From Dyella sp. C11 (GTDB taxonomy: Bacteria; Pseudomonadota; Gammaproteobacteria; Xanthomonadales; Rhodanobacteraceae), in contig NZ_QAVX01000011.1 of assembly GCF_003121485.1 (NCBI RefSeq), positions 62,001 to 126,000 of the forward strand: a DNA stretch of 64,000 bases. Reading direction: 5' to 3'. Numbering within the stretch: position 1 is the first letter of the stretch; the number at the start of each line of letters is the position of its first letter. The position numbers were made by a program, and so were the translations under genes. The notes below the pieces were generated by a model. It had not been told where the DNA came from and did not search any database. It saw only the letters and a program-made list of their open reading frames with translations. This document shows positions 38,704 through 47,930 of this stretch, in pieces.

Positions 38704-40608
38704 TTACATGCGGTCGGCAGCAATCTTGATTTCAGTCTTGGCCTTGAGCGTATCGAGATAGCCCTGCGTGGCAAGAATGCCGTACGCCTGCGCCATCTGA
38801 TCACGCAACGTGTTCCGCTGGTCCGGCGTGACCTTGCTCAGGTCGCCATCCTGCACCTTGTCGACGCCCACCAGCGCGTAGTTGCCATCCTGCAGCGACA
38901 CGCGGGCAAATTCCGGCTTGCCGGCCGCCGGATGCGGCAGCAGGAAGGCCTGAGTCAGCACTTCCGGCGCCACGCCCTGCTGCATGCGAACGGCATTGGT
39001 CACCACTTGTGCGGTGCCGCCTGCGGACGCAGCCACAGCCTGCATGTCCTCGCCCTTCTGCAGGCGGGCCAACAAGGCATCGGCGCGCTTCTGTTCTTCG
39101 GCGGCGATGCGCTCGTCCAGGATCTTCTGGCGCACCTGATCGCGAACCTCGGCCAGCGGACGCACCGCCGCCGGCACGTGCTTGTCCACGCGCACCACGA
39201 TGGCGTGATCCGAGCCCAGGTCGATCAGGCCGGAGTTGTTGCCCTGCACGAGTACGTCGTCCGAGAACGCAGCTTGCACCGTCTTGGGATCGGCAGTAAT
39301 ACCTTCACCGCCCTTGCGAGCGAACAGGGCCGTCGTCTTGATCGGCAGGTTGAGTGCCTGCGCAGCCTGGTCGAGCGTCGAGGGGTTCTGGTAGGTCTGG
39401 TCGGTCAGCTTGCCGGCCAGTTCGTTGTACTGGCGATCGCGCTCGGTCGACAGGTAATCCTTGGCGATCTGGTCGCGCACTTCAGCGAACGGCTTGGCGT
39501 CGCCGCTGCGCACGTCGCGCAGCCACAGCACGTGATAACCCTCGTCTGACAGCACGGGCTTGGAAACCTGGCCCTTCTGCAGCGAGAACAGGGCCGAGTC
39601 GAAAGCGGCGTTGGTCACGCCCTTCTCCAGCCAACCCAGGTCACCACCCGAACGCTTGGAGCCCAAGTCGTCCGAATCCTGCTCGGCGAGCTTGGCAAAA
39701 TTCTCCGGGGTTGCCTCACCGGCAATTTTTTCGGCCTTGGCCAGCGCAGCCTTCTGCTGATCCGGCGTGGCGTTCTTGGGCACGTTCACCAGGATATGGG
39801 ACACCAGGCGCTGTTCGGGCTGCACGAAACGCTGCTTCTGATCTTCGTAGCGCTTCTTGAGCTCGTCTTCGCTCGGCTGTGCATCGATCTTCAGATCGGC
39901 GCCATTGACTTCGATGTACTTGAGCGACACCTGCTCCGGGTTCATGAAGTCCGCCTGATGCTCCTTGTAGTAGGCATCGAGCTGCGCGTCCGTCACTTCG
40001 GTATCGGTCAGCGTCGGTCGCGGCACGGCGAACCAGCGAAGGTCGCGACGCTGGTACAGCAGGCCCAGGTAGCGGTCCATGTCGGCATCGGTAATCACCG
40101 AGCTCGCGATGATCGCGCGCGGCAGCAAGCCCGGCTCAAGCGAGGCGCGCTGGCTGCTCTCGAACGTCGCGGGCGTCATGTTCTGCGCGGCCAGGATGGC
40201 GCGGTACGTGGCCGGATCGAACTGGCCGTTGACCTGGAAAGCCTGCTGGCTCGCAATGCGGTCGCGCAGCTCGGTGCTGGAAACCTTGAGGCCAAGATCG
40301 TCGTTTGCCTGGCGCAGCAGCTGCTCGTTGACCAGCTGGTCGAGAATCTGGCGCTTGGTTTCAGGCTTTTCGAACTCGGCGGCATCGAACTGCTCGCCCA
40401 TGCGCGCCATGGCGTCACGGCGTGCCTCGTTCATGCGGTCCTGAAAATCGCGCTGGCTGATTTCGTGCTTGCCAACCATCGCGACATACGTTTCGGTGTG
40501 CGAGGCGAAATACGACTCGATGCCGAAAAACGAGATAGCGAAGACGCAAATGCCCAGAATGACGATGGACGGCCATCCGTGAAGCTTGGTACGCAGTGCC
40601 TGCAGCAT
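38704..40608 (-). CDS. ppiD: Periplasmic folding chaperone / parvulin PpiD
   Basis: Inner-membrane-anchored SurA-like chaperone near the Sec translocon. The 634-residue protein has one N-terminal membrane segment (about 15-35, IVILGICVFAISFFGIESYF), the SurA_N-like chaperone region (FQDRMNEARRDAMARMGEQFD, then KRQILDQLVNEQLLRQ), a parvulin domain at about 270-370 (QRLVSHILVNVP, SKRSGGDLGWLEKG, DEGYHVLWL) and a second, divergent parvulin-like C-terminal region. Position downstream of hup, tRNA-Val and tRNA-Asp agrees with the usual lon-hup-ppiD order. Confidence 0.93.
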   Translation of the reverse strand: MLQALRTKLHGWPSIVILGICVFAISFFGIESYFASHTETYVAMVGKHEISQRDFQDRMNEARRDAMARMGEQFDAAEFEKPETKRQILDQLVNEQLLRQANDDLGLKVSSTELRDRIASQQAFQVNGQFDPATYRAILAAQNMTPATFESSQRASLEPGLLPRAIIASSVITDADMDRYLGLLYQRRDLRWFAVPRPTLTDTEVTDAQLDAYYKEHQADFMNPEQVSLKYIEVNGADLKIDAQPSEDELKKRYEDQKQRFVQPEQRLVSHILVNVPKNATPDQQKAALAKAEKIAGEATPENFAKLAEQDSDDLGSKRSGGDLGWLEKGVTNAAFDSALFSLQKGQVSKPVLSDEGYHVLWLRDVRSGDAKPFAEVRDQIAKDYLSTERDRQYNELAGKLTDQTYQNPSTLDQAAQALNLPIKTTALFARKGGEGITADPKTVQAAFSDDVLVQGNNSGLIDLGSDHAIVVRVDKHVPAAVRPLAEVRDQVRQKILDERIAAEEQKRADALLARLQKGEDMQAVAASAGGTAQVVTNAVRMQQGVAPEVLTQAFLLPHPAAGKPEFARVSLQDGNYALVGVDKVQDGDLSKVTPDQRNTLRDQMAQAYGILATQGYLDTLKAKTEIKIAADRM

Positions 40609-40697
40609 GGAAGTGTTCCCGGGCTCTCGTTGTTCGGTGCACCAAAGTGCGGGGTACTCAAATGGCAAGGGCGCCACACGGGCGCCCTTGCGAACTG

Positions 40698-40774
40698 TGG
40701 CGGAGCGGACGGGACTCGAACCCGCGACCTCCGGCGTGACAGGCCAGCATTCTAACCGACTGAACTACCGCTCC
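40698..40774 (-). tRNA. tRNA-Asp (anticodon GTC), copy 2
   Basis: 77-nt cloverleaf with encoded CCA, identical to the plus-strand copy near 27.9 kb. Lies between tRNA-Val and ppiD on the minus strand. Confidence 0.97.
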
Positions 40775-40783
40775 ACGTATTTC

Positions 40784-40858
40784 TGGTGGGTGCTGTAGGG
40801 ATCGAACCTACGACCCTCGCCTTGTAAGGGCGACGCTCTACCGCTGAGCTAAGCACCC
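40784..40858 (-). tRNA. tRNA-Val (anticodon TAC)
   Basis: 75-nt cloverleaf with encoded CCA. Acceptor GGGTGCT/AGCACCC, anticodon stem TCGCC/GGCGA with loop CTTACAA (TAC), T arm GTAGG-TTCGATC-CCTAC. Nine bases upstream of tRNA-Asp in the direction of transcription and 20 bases after hup, so it is probably cut from a hup-tRNA-ppiD read-through transcript. Confidence 0.96.
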
Positions 40859-40878
40859 GAAACCAAGCAAGTAGCCGC

Positions 40879-41151
40879 TTAGTTTAGGGCATCCTTCAGG
40901 GTCTTGCCAGCCTTGAATGCCGGAACCTTCGAGGCCTTGATCTTGATCGTCTCGTTGGTGCGCGGATTGCGGCCGGTGCGGGCAGCGCGCTTGCGCACGG
41001 TGAACGTACCAAAGCCGACCACCGACACGTCCTCACCCTTCTTCAGCGCCTTCTGCACGGTCTCGAAGAAAGCTTCGAGAGCACGGCCGGCGTCAGCCTT
41101 GGTGAGTTCGGCCTTCTCGGCAATGGCATTGATCAGATCGGTTTTATTCAT
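40879..41151 (-). CDS. hupB: DNA-binding protein HU-beta type
   Basis: Nucleoid protein that bends DNA. The 90-residue protein starts [32 protein letters not shown] and has the DNA-binding arm signature [39 protein letters not shown]. Strong AAGGGAG ribosome-binding site. It follows lon on the same strand, the conserved lon-hup order, but has its own promoter and is separated from lon by a terminator. Confidence 0.97.
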   Translation of the reverse strand: MNKTDLINAIAEKAELTKADAGRALEAFFETVQKALKKGEDVSVVGFGTFTVRKRAARTGRNPRTNETIKIKASKVPAFKAGKTLKDALN

Positions 41152-41291
41152 TGAGACACTCCCTTAAACGGTTATGCAGCCCGCGTGGTCATTCTGGGAC
41201 CAGGCGACGTCACCTTGTGACTAGCACGGGACATCACCAAGCAACCCCGCATCACTGCGCACCTTGCTTGGCGTCAGGCTGCGGTGTCGCC

Positions 41292-41321
41292 TTTATACCA
41301 GCGGCCACCAAGAGTCCGCAA
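41292..41321 (-). promoter_or_regulatory. Candidate sigma-70 promoter of hup
   Basis: On the minus strand TTGCGG, 18-base spacer, TATAAA, about 140 bases upstream of the hup ATG. The -10 is good and the -35 fair; assignment is by eye. Confidence 0.5.
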
Positions 41322-41429
41322 TGACAAGCAATACCAAGGGTTCGCGCGGTTCAGCATGCTTCGTAAACGCTTGCAAAGTGTGTGCTGAAACGCTATGCAG
41401 CCATGACATTTTTTAGTGTGATCCAGACA

Positions 41430-41459
41430 CGAAAACGGGCGGTTGCCCGCCCGTTTTCG
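41430..41459 (-). terminator. Intrinsic terminator of lon
   Basis: Perfect 13-bp inverted repeat (CGAAAACGGGCGG / CCGCCCGTTTTCG) with a TTGC/GCAA loop. T-rich lower arm on either strand. Confidence 0.9.
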
Positions 41460-41476
41460 GTGACGCCTGTCACGGG

Positions 41477-43996
41477 TCAGTGAGGCCGCGTGTACGACTC
41501 CTTGGATTCGTCCTGCGACTCCTCGCGCGGGGCATCCGCCTTGGGCTTGTCTCCGTCGCCAGCCTGACGCGGCTGCAGTGCGCGCTCCAGCGCAATGTCC
41601 AGCACCTCATCGATCCAGCGCACCGGATGGATATCCAGCGACGCGGTGATGTTGTCCGGAATGTCCGCCAGGTCCTTCTTGTTTTCGTCCGGAATGATCA
41701 CGGTGGTGATGCCGCCGCGATGGGCTGCCAGCAGCTTCTCCTTGAGACCACCGATGGGCAGCACGCGGCCGCGCAAGGTGATCTCACCCGTCATCGCGAC
41801 CTCGGAGCGCACTGGTACCTTGGTAAGCGCAGAGACCAGCGCCGTGCACATGGCAATACCCGCGCTCGGACCATCCTTCGGCGTCGCGCCTTCCGGCACG
41901 TGGATATGGATGTCGTACTTCTCGTGGAAGTCCGCCTCGATTCCCAGGCGTTCGGCGCGAGCACGCACCACCGACAACGCCGCCTGGATCGATTCCTTCA
42001 TCACGTCGCCCAGCTGGCCGGTGTGCACCAACCGTCCCTTGCCGGGGACAATGGACGCTTCGATGCTGAGCAGATCGCCGCCCACCTGGGTCCAGGCCAG
42101 GCCGGTGACCAGGCCGACTTCGTTCTGCAATTCCTTGCGACCGAAATCGAAGCGACGCACACCCAGGTAGTGCTCCAGGTTCTCCGAATTCACCTTGACG
42201 CGACCCGGAGCGGCGCTCTTCGTTTTGGACGTCTTTACGGCCGCAACCGACTTCTTCGACGCCGCCTTGGCGGCCTTCTTGACCTCGCCCAGCGCAAGCT
42301 CCTTCACCACCTTGCGGCAGATCTTGGAGATCTCACGCTCAAGGTTGCGAACGCCCGATTCGCGCGTGTAGTAACGCACGATATCCCGCACCGCCTCCTC
42401 GTCAACGCTGAGCTCCTCGGGCTTGAGGCCATTGGCCTTCAGCTGCTTGGGCAACAGGTAACGCTGGGCAATGCCAAGCTTCTCATCCTCGGTGTAACCC
42501 GGAATGCGGATGACTTCCATGCGATCCAGCAGCGGACCCGGGATATTCAGCGAGTTCGCGGTGGCGATCCACATCACCTCGGACAGGTCGAGATCGACTT
42601 CGAGGTAGTGATCGTTGAACGTGTGGTTCTGCTCGGGATCGAGCACTTCGAGCAGTGCCGATGACGGGTCGCCACGGAAGTCCATCGACATCTTGTCGAT
42701 TTCGTCGAGGACGAACAGCGGGTTCTTCGTGCCCACCTTGTTGAGGTTTTGCACGATGCGACCCGGCATCGAACCGATGTAGGTACGGCGATGGCCGCGG
42801 ATCTCGGCTTCGTCACGCACGCCGCCCAGGCTCATGCGGACGAACTTGCGGTTCGTCGCCTTGGCAATGGACTGGCCCAGCGAGGTCTTGCCCACGCCCG
42901 GCGGACCCACGAGGCACAGGATCGGGCCGCGCATCGTGTTCACACGCTGCTGCACGGCGAGGTATTCAAGGATGCGCTCCTTGACCTTCTCCAAGCCAAA
43001 GTGATCGGCGTCGAGTACTTCCTGTGCAAGCTGGAGGTCCTTGCGGACCTTGCTCTTCTTCTTCCAGGGCACGCCCACAAGCCAATCGAGATAGTTGCGC
43101 ACCACGGTGGCTTCGGCCGACATGGGCGACATCTGCCGCAGCTTGCCGAACTCCTGGCGAGCCTTCGCCAGCACCGGCTTGGGCATGCCGGCGTTTTCGA
43201 TTTTCTTCTGCAGCTCTTCGATTTCGTTCGGGCCATCCTCGCTCTCACCGAGCTCCTTCTGGATGGCCTTCATCTGTTCGTTGAGGTAGTACTCGCGCTG
43301 GCTCTTCTCCATCTGCGACTTCACGCGGCCGCGGATGCGCTTCTCCACCTGCTGCAGATCCATCTCGCCATCGACCAGGCCGATGAGCAGCTCAAGGCGC
43401 TGCCCGACGTCCGAGGTTTCAAGCACTTTCTGCTTGTCCGCCATGCGCACCGAAAGATGTGCCGCAATCGAATCCGCCACGCGAGAGGGGTCGTCGATGC
43501 CTGACAAGGTGGCCAGGACTTCCGGCGGCAGCTTGCGGCTTTGCTTCACCAGCTGCTCGAACAGCGACACAAGCGTGCGCGACACGACGTCGAGCTCACG
43601 CTCCTTGTTGCTGTACACGGGCTCGATGACGCGCGACGTGGCCGTCAGCATGCCGCCGTCTTCGTCGTAGTTCTCGATCTGTACGCGCGACTGCCCTTCC
43701 ACCAGCACCTTCACGGTGCCGTCAGGCAGCTTCAACAATTGCAGCACGCCAGCAAGCGTGCCGATGTCATGAAGATCGCTGATCTTCGGATCGTCGATGT
43801 CCGGGCTTTTCTGTGCGACCAGCAGAATCTGGCGCTCGCCCTCCATGGCACGCTCCAGCGCGCGCATGGACTTGTCGCGTCCGACGAACAGCGGAATGAC
43901 CATATGGGGATAAACCACCACGTCGCGCAGCGGCAACACTGGCAGTGCATCCAGCGTGGCTCCGGCGACCTGAGGGTTGGGGGCGGTCTTTGCCAT
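41477..43996 (-). CDS. lon: ATP-dependent protease Lon
   Basis: Cytosolic AAA+ protease for damaged and regulatory proteins. The 839-residue protein has the N-terminal LonN domain ([24 protein letters not shown]), Walker [10 protein letters not shown] (about 365), Walker B region FVLDEIDKM, and the C-terminal protease domain with the Ser-Lys dyad (Ser in [10 protein letters not shown], Lys in [14 protein letters not shown]). Between the AAA+ lid and the protease domain is a Lys/Ala-rich insertion (about 595-625) that E. coli Lon lacks. The chosen [15 protein letters not shown], starts the conserved domain; an upstream in-frame extension is not conserved. A sigma-32-like element is possible upstream but not convincing. 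Confidence 0.96.
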   Translation of the reverse strand: MAKTAPNPQVAGATLDALPVLPLRDVVVYPHMVIPLFVGRDKSMRALERAMEGERQILLVAQKSPDIDDPKISDLHDIGTLAGVLQLLKLPDGTVKVLVEGQSRVQIENYDEDGGMLTATSRVIEPVYSNKERELDVVSRTLVSLFEQLVKQSRKLPPEVLATLSGIDDPSRVADSIAAHLSVRMADKQKVLETSDVGQRLELLIGLVDGEMDLQQVEKRIRGRVKSQMEKSQREYYLNEQMKAIQKELGESEDGPNEIEELQKKIENAGMPKPVLAKARQEFGKLRQMSPMSAEATVVRNYLDWLVGVPWKKKSKVRKDLQLAQEVLDADHFGLEKVKERILEYLAVQQRVNTMRGPILCLVGPPGVGKTSLGQSIAKATNRKFVRMSLGGVRDEAEIRGHRRTYIGSMPGRIVQNLNKVGTKNPLFVLDEIDKMSMDFRGDPSSALLEVLDPEQNHTFNDHYLEVDLDLSEVMWIATANSLNIPGPLLDRMEVIRIPGYTEDEKLGIAQRYLLPKQLKANGLKPEELSVDEEAVRDIVRYYTRESGVRNLEREISKICRKVVKELALGEVKKAAKAASKKSVAAVKTSKTKSAAPGRVKVNSENLEHYLGVRRFDFGRKELQNEVGLVTGLAWTQVGGDLLSIEASIVPGKGRLVHTGQLGDVMKESIQAALSVVRARAERLGIEADFHEKYDIHIHVPEGATPKDGPSAGIAMCTALVSALTKVPVRSEVAMTGEITLRGRVLPIGGLKEKLLAAHRGGITTVIIPDENKKDLADIPDNITASLDIHPVRWIDEVLDIALERALQPRQAGDGDKPKADAPREESQDESKESYTRPH

Positions 43997-44115
43997 CGAA
44001 GAGAATCTCTCGTGATGAAATACGTCTTTGCACCGACACTGCGCCGGGTGCATCTGTACGTCAAGTGGTGGCGAACGCCCTTGCACACAAGTGCATGAGC
44101 CGCCACGCAAACAAA

Positions 44116-44143
44116 ATGGCCCCGGCATTTCTGCCGGGGCCAT
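44116..44143 (-). terminator. Intrinsic terminator of clpX
   Basis: 12-bp perfect stem (ATGGCCCCGGCA / TGCCGGGGCCAT) with a 4-base loop, followed on the minus strand by TTTGTTTG. Confidence 0.9.
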
Positions 44144-44170
44144 TCACGTTACGTTTCGCGCTTAAAATGA

Positions 44171-45466
44171 TCAGGCGGCGTCGCCGCCCTCACCCGCTGC
44201 GCGCGGCTGCTTGAGGTTGCCGCGATAGATCAGGTAGGGCTCAGCCTGACCTTCGATGACGGCATCATCGACCACGACCTTGCTGACGTGCTCAAGCGAC
44301 GGCAGTTCGTACATGGTATCCAACAGCACCTGTTCGAGAATGGTGCGCAGACCACGAGCACCCGTCTTGCGCTTCAGCGCCTTGCGGGCAATCGCCTGGA
44401 GGGCTTCCGGTCGGAACTCCAACTCCACGCCTTCCATTTCGAACAGTTTCTTGAACTGCTTGGTGACGGCATTCTTCGGCTCGGTGAGGATCTTCACCAG
44501 CGCGGGCTCGTCGAGTTCATCCAGCGTGGCAACCACTGGCAAACGGCCAACGAACTCGGGAATCAGGCCGTAACGCACCAGATCCGACGGTTCCACATCG
44601 GCGAGCAGCTTGCCGAGGTTTTCCTTGCGTTCCTTGCTGCGCACTTCGGCCGAGAAGCCGATGCCCACGGTTTCGGAGCGCTGCTGGATCACCTTCTCCA
44701 GGCCGGCGAATGCACCGCCACAGATGAAGAGGATGTTCTTGGTGTCCACCTGCAGGAATTCCTGCTGCGGATGCTTGCGACCGCCCTGCGGCGGCACCGA
44801 GGCCAGCGTGCCTTCGATGAGCTTCAGCAGCGCCTGCTGCACGCCTTCGCCGGACACGTCGCGCGTGATCGACGGGTTTTCGCTCTTGCGCGAAATCTTG
44901 TCGATTTCGTCGATGTAGACGATGCCCGACTGCGCCTTGTCGACGTCGTAGTCGCACTTCTGCAGCAGCTTCTGAATGATGTTTTCCACATCCTCGCCCA
45001 CGTAGCCCGCTTCGGTCAGCGTGGTGGCGTCGGCGATGGTGAACGGCACGTTGAGCAGGCGCGCCAGCGTTTCGGCCAGCAGCGTCTTGCCCGAGCCGGT
45101 CGGGCCGATCAGGAGGATGTTGGACTTGCCCAGTTCGACTTCGTCGCTCTTCTGACGCGACTCCATGCGCTTGTAGTGGTTGTACACGGCCACGGCGAGC
45201 GCCTTCTTGGCGCGCGTCTGACCGACCACGTACTGGTCAAGGGTTTCCATGATTTCGCGGGGCTTGGGCAGCTGGCTGCGCCCGGAGGCGGCCTTTTCCT
45301 CAAGCTCTTCGCGGATGATGTCGTTGCACAGCTCTACGCACTCATCGCAGATGAACACGGAGGGACCCGCGATCAGCTTGCGCACTTCATGCTGGCTCTT
45401 GCCGCAGAAGGAGCAGTAGAGAATCTTGCCGCTGTCGTTTGAACGGCCCTGACGGTCGTCGCTCAT
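44171..45466 (-). CDS. clpX: ATP-dependent Clp protease ATP-binding subunit ClpX
   Basis: Hexameric unfoldase that feeds substrates to ClpP. The 431-residue protein has the N-terminal zinc-binding domain with two CxxC pairs (YCSFCGKSQ and CDECVELC), Walker [17 protein letters not shown] (about 122), pore-loop region around [12 protein letters not shown], Walker [12 protein letters not shown], and the ClpP-docking IGF-type loop read here as VGIGFSAEV. The start [14 protein letters not shown] is typical. It lies 106 bases downstream of clpP with a hairpin between. Confidence 0.97.
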   Translation of the reverse strand: MSDDRQGRSNDSGKILYCSFCGKSQHEVRKLIAGPSVFICDECVELCNDIIREELEEKAASGRSQLPKPREIMETLDQYVVGQTRAKKALAVAVYNHYKRMESRQKSDEVELGKSNILLIGPTGSGKTLLAETLARLLNVPFTIADATTLTEAGYVGEDVENIIQKLLQKCDYDVDKAQSGIVYIDEIDKISRKSENPSITRDVSGEGVQQALLKLIEGTLASVPPQGGRKHPQQEFLQVDTKNILFICGGAFAGLEKVIQQRSETVGIGFSAEVRSKERKENLGKLLADVEPSDLVRYGLIPEFVGRLPVVATLDELDEPALVKILTEPKNAVTKQFKKLFEMEGVELEFRPEALQAIARKALKRKTGARGLRTILEQVLLDTMYELPSLEHVSKVVVDDAVIEGQAEPYLIYRGNLKQPRAAGEGGDAA

Positions 45467-45513
45467 GCCTGGATCCTGCTCTTGAATCGATTGCGGTTTG
45501 AGAATAGCACAGC

Positions 45514-45541
45514 GTTCCGCGTCTGCAGCGAGACGCGGAAC
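45514..45541 (-). other. Hairpin between clpP and clpX
   Basis: Perfect 11-bp inverted repeat (GTTCCGCGTCT / AGACGCGGAAC) with a 6-base loop and no U tract after it on the minus strand. Probably an mRNA processing or stability element between the two cistrons rather than a full terminator. Confidence 0.5.
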
Positions 45542-45572
45542 AGCCTGCAAACCTGATACCAGGTGCCTGAAA

Positions 45573-46202
45573 TCAGGCGGATTTCACCGATTCGACGGCA
45601 CGACGGTCGAGCACCTGGTCGATCAGGCCGTATTCCTGGGCGGCCTCGGCGCTCATGAAGCGGTCGCGCTCCATGTCCCGCTCGATCTTGTCCAGCGGCT
45701 GACCCGTATGCTGAACGTAGATATCGTTCAGGCGGCGGCGCAGGTACAGGATTTCCTGGGCCTGGATCTCGATGTCGGTCGCCTGGCCGCGGGCACCGCC
45801 CGACGGCTGGTGAATCATCACGCGCGAGTTCGGCAGCGAGTAACGCTTGCCCTTGGCGCCGGCCATGAGCAGCAGCGACGCGGCGCTGCAGGCCTGGCCG
45901 ATGCACATGGTGCTGACATCGGGCTTGATGAACTGCATGGTGTCGTAGATCGCCAACCCGGCGGTGACGGCACCGCCCGGGCTGTTGATGTAAAGATGGA
46001 TGTCCTTGTCCGGGTTTTCCGACTCAAGGAAAAGCATCTGCGCGACCAGCAGGTTAGCCACCTGATCGTTCACTTCGCCGACGAGGAAGATCACGCGCTC
46101 CTTGAGGAGGCGCGAATAGATGTCGTACGAACGTTCGCCGCGAGCGGTCTGCTCGACGACCATCGGTACCAGGTTGAGGTTTTGGATCGGGTCCATAGCC
46201 AT
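45573..46202 (-). CDS. clpP: ATP-dependent Clp protease proteolytic subunit ClpP
   Basis: Tetradecameric serine protease. The 209-residue protein has [23 protein letters not shown], the oxyanion-strand [11 protein letters not shown], catalytic Ser in [12 protein letters not shown], catalytic His in [11 protein letters not shown] and Asp in the C-terminal [10 protein letters not shown] region. Start chosen at the ATG with GGAG upstream. It is 37 bases downstream of tig, forming the common tig-clpP-clpX unit. Confidence 0.97.
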   Translation of the reverse strand: MAMDPIQNLNLVPMVVEQTARGERSYDIYSRLLKERVIFLVGEVNDQVANLLVAQMLFLESENPDKDIHLYINSPGGAVTAGLAIYDTMQFIKPDVSTMCIGQACSAASLLLMAGAKGKRYSLPNSRVMIHQPSGGARGQATDIEIQAQEILYLRRRLNDIYVQHTGQPLDKIERDMERDRFMSAEAAQEYGLIDQVLDRRAVESVKSA

Positions 46203-46239
46203 GCTTGTCGCTCTCCGGTTGATTCGCCTGAAGAATGCC

Positions 46240-47532
46240 TCAGGCGTTGACCGGGCGCATCACCTCGTCGAAGCCCAGGTTCTGCACGGTGGTCGCCGCG
46301 TGATCGGCAACCCACTCTGCCACCTGATCTTCCATGACGCGATTCTGCAGCCCGGACATCAATTGGGGGTCGCGGTTGTAAAGTTCAACAACCTTCTCCG
46401 GCTCCTCGTAGGTCGAGGCGATGGCAGCCAGCTGCTCGGCCACGCGGCTGCGGTCGATGACCAGCTCCTGCTTGCGGGCAATCTCACCCATCAGCAGACC
46501 GGCGATGACGCGCTTGCGGGCCACCGGCGTGGCGGCCTCGATCAGCTGCGGCGGCACCTGCTGGCCACGCGGGATGCTGTTCTGGGCCAGCGCATGGGCC
46601 TCGGACTGCACCATCACGTTCGGCACGTCGATATCCGGGTGCGCATCGGCCAGCTTCTCGGCCACTTCGGACTTCAGGCGGGCCATCAGCGTCGCCTTCA
46701 GTTCACGCTCGAGGTTGGCGCGCACTTCCTTGCGGAACTTCTCCAGGTCACCGTCGGTGATACCGAACAGCTGGGCGAAGTCGGCATCGACTTCCGGCAG
46801 CTTCGGTTCCTGCACCTTGATGATCTTGAAGTGGCACTGGGCCGTCTTGCCAGCCAGGCCTTCGTTGCGGAAATCGGCCGGGAACTCGACGTCGGCGTCG
46901 AATTCTTCGTCAGCCTTGCGGCCGGTCAGCACTTCGTCCAGCGCCTTGAACAGGGTGCCCGAACCCAGCACGCTGCCAGCGCGCTCCAGACCTTCGGTCG
47001 GGAAGCGGTAGTCGCCGGCCTGTGCCGAGTATTCGAACATCACGAAATCGCCCTCGGTCGAGGCACGCTCAACCGGGTCGAAGCTGCGACGCTGCAGGCG
47101 CAGGGTCTCGATCATCTTTTCGATGTCGGCGTCGGTGACTTCCGCAACCGGGCGGCTGACTTCGATCTTGGCAACGTCGATTTCCGGGAATTCCGGCATC
47201 ACTTCGAAGGTCGCGGTGTAGGCGATCTCGCCGTTTTCCGGACGACCGGTGGTATCGATGGCCGGGTTGGCGATCGGACGAAGGTTTTCCTGGTTGACGG
47301 CTTCGCGCAGCGTGCTGCCGATGAGGTCGGACAACACTTCGCCGCGAACCTGGTCGCCGAAGCGCTGCTGGATCACCGCGGTCGGCACCTTGCCCGGACG
47401 GAAGCCCTTGAGGCGCACGGTGCGACCCATTTCGGCGATGCGGGCGCTCACCTGCGATTCGAAGCGCTCTGCGGGAAACTTCACCGTGAGCTTGCGCTCG
47501 AGCTTGCCGACGTTTTCAACCGAAACCTGCAT
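46240..47532 (-). CDS. tig: Trigger factor (ribosome-associated chaperone / PPIase)
   Basis: First chaperone to meet nascent chains. The 430-residue protein has the N-terminal ribosome-binding domain with the signature region [20 protein letters not shown] (about 41-60), the FKBP-like PPIase domain (about 150-235, [19 protein letters not shown]) and the C-terminal helical chaperone arms. Begins [20 protein letters not shown]. Upstream in-frame codons would overlap the tRNA-Leu region and are not conserved. Confidence 0.96.
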   Translation of the reverse strand: MQVSVENVGKLERKLTVKFPAERFESQVSARIAEMGRTVRLKGFRPGKVPTAVIQQRFGDQVRGEVLSDLIGSTLREAVNQENLRPIANPAIDTTGRPENGEIAYTATFEVMPEFPEIDVAKIEVSRPVAEVTDADIEKMIETLRLQRRSFDPVERASTEGDFVMFEYSAQAGDYRFPTEGLERAGSVLGSGTLFKALDEVLTGRKADEEFDADVEFPADFRNEGLAGKTAQCHFKIIKVQEPKLPEVDADFAQLFGITDGDLEKFRKEVRANLERELKATLMARLKSEVAEKLADAHPDIDVPNVMVQSEAHALAQNSIPRGQQVPPQLIEAATPVARKRVIAGLLMGEIARKQELVIDRSRVAEQLAAIASTYEEPEKVVELYNRDPQLMSGLQNRVMEDQVAEWVADHAATTVQNLGFDEVMRPVNA

Positions 47533-47617
47533 GACGTCTCCTGGTGTACCGGTAAGGGCGCCCGTCAAAGGCGCCTGGCGGCTCGGGGCCGCCTGCAAAT
47601 AAAGAAAACCCAAGGGA

Positions 47618-47702
47618 TGGTGCGAAAGGAGGGACTCGAACCCTCACGGGGTTACCCGCTGGAACCTAAATCCAGTGCGTCTACCAATTCCGCCACTTTC
47701 GC
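47618..47702 (-). tRNA. tRNA-Leu (anticodon TAG)
   Basis: 85-nt class II tRNA with encoded CCA. Acceptor GCGAAAG/CTTTCGC, anticodon stem CTGGA/TCCAG with loop TTTAGGT (TAG), long variable arm CGGGTAACCCCGT, T arm GAGGG-TTCGAGT-CCCTC. Just upstream of tig on the same strand. Confidence 0.95.
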
Positions 47703-47930
47703 ATCAGAACAACCAAGAGGAAGTGTCCGTAAGCCACGGATTTCCAACGGAATCACTAGGTCAAAAAACCTTGAACCCCGCCCCGCAAGCTTCCGGGCAC
47801 ACCGCCCTAAGTCGATGATTCCCTTACACGAAAGCAGGACATTTTACGGTTCGTGACGGCCGCAGCACAAGCGGGTCACAACAGGGCAAACCGAAGCGTC
47901 TCGACATATTTGCGACCTGTCAGGAAACCA
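47703..47930. other. Intergenic region upstream of tRNA-Leu
   Basis: About 230 bases between tRNA-Leu and the SUMF1-like gene. It must carry the tRNA-Leu/tig promoter on the minus strand (a TTGACC at 47759-47764 is a possible -35, but no good -10 follows). No gene seen. Confidence 0.35.

Larger units (their letters stand above)
41152..41476. other. Intergenic region lon-hup
   Basis: About 325 bases without a gene. It contains the lon terminator, the hup promoter and a hup leader of roughly 130 bases. I see no further gene in it. Confidence 0.6.

Noticed and set aside
43997-44110. Possible sigma-32 heat-shock promoter before lon (CTTGA, then CCCGG)
   Set aside because: Spacing and -10 match are poor (CCCGGC instead of CCCCAT), so it is not listed as a promoter.
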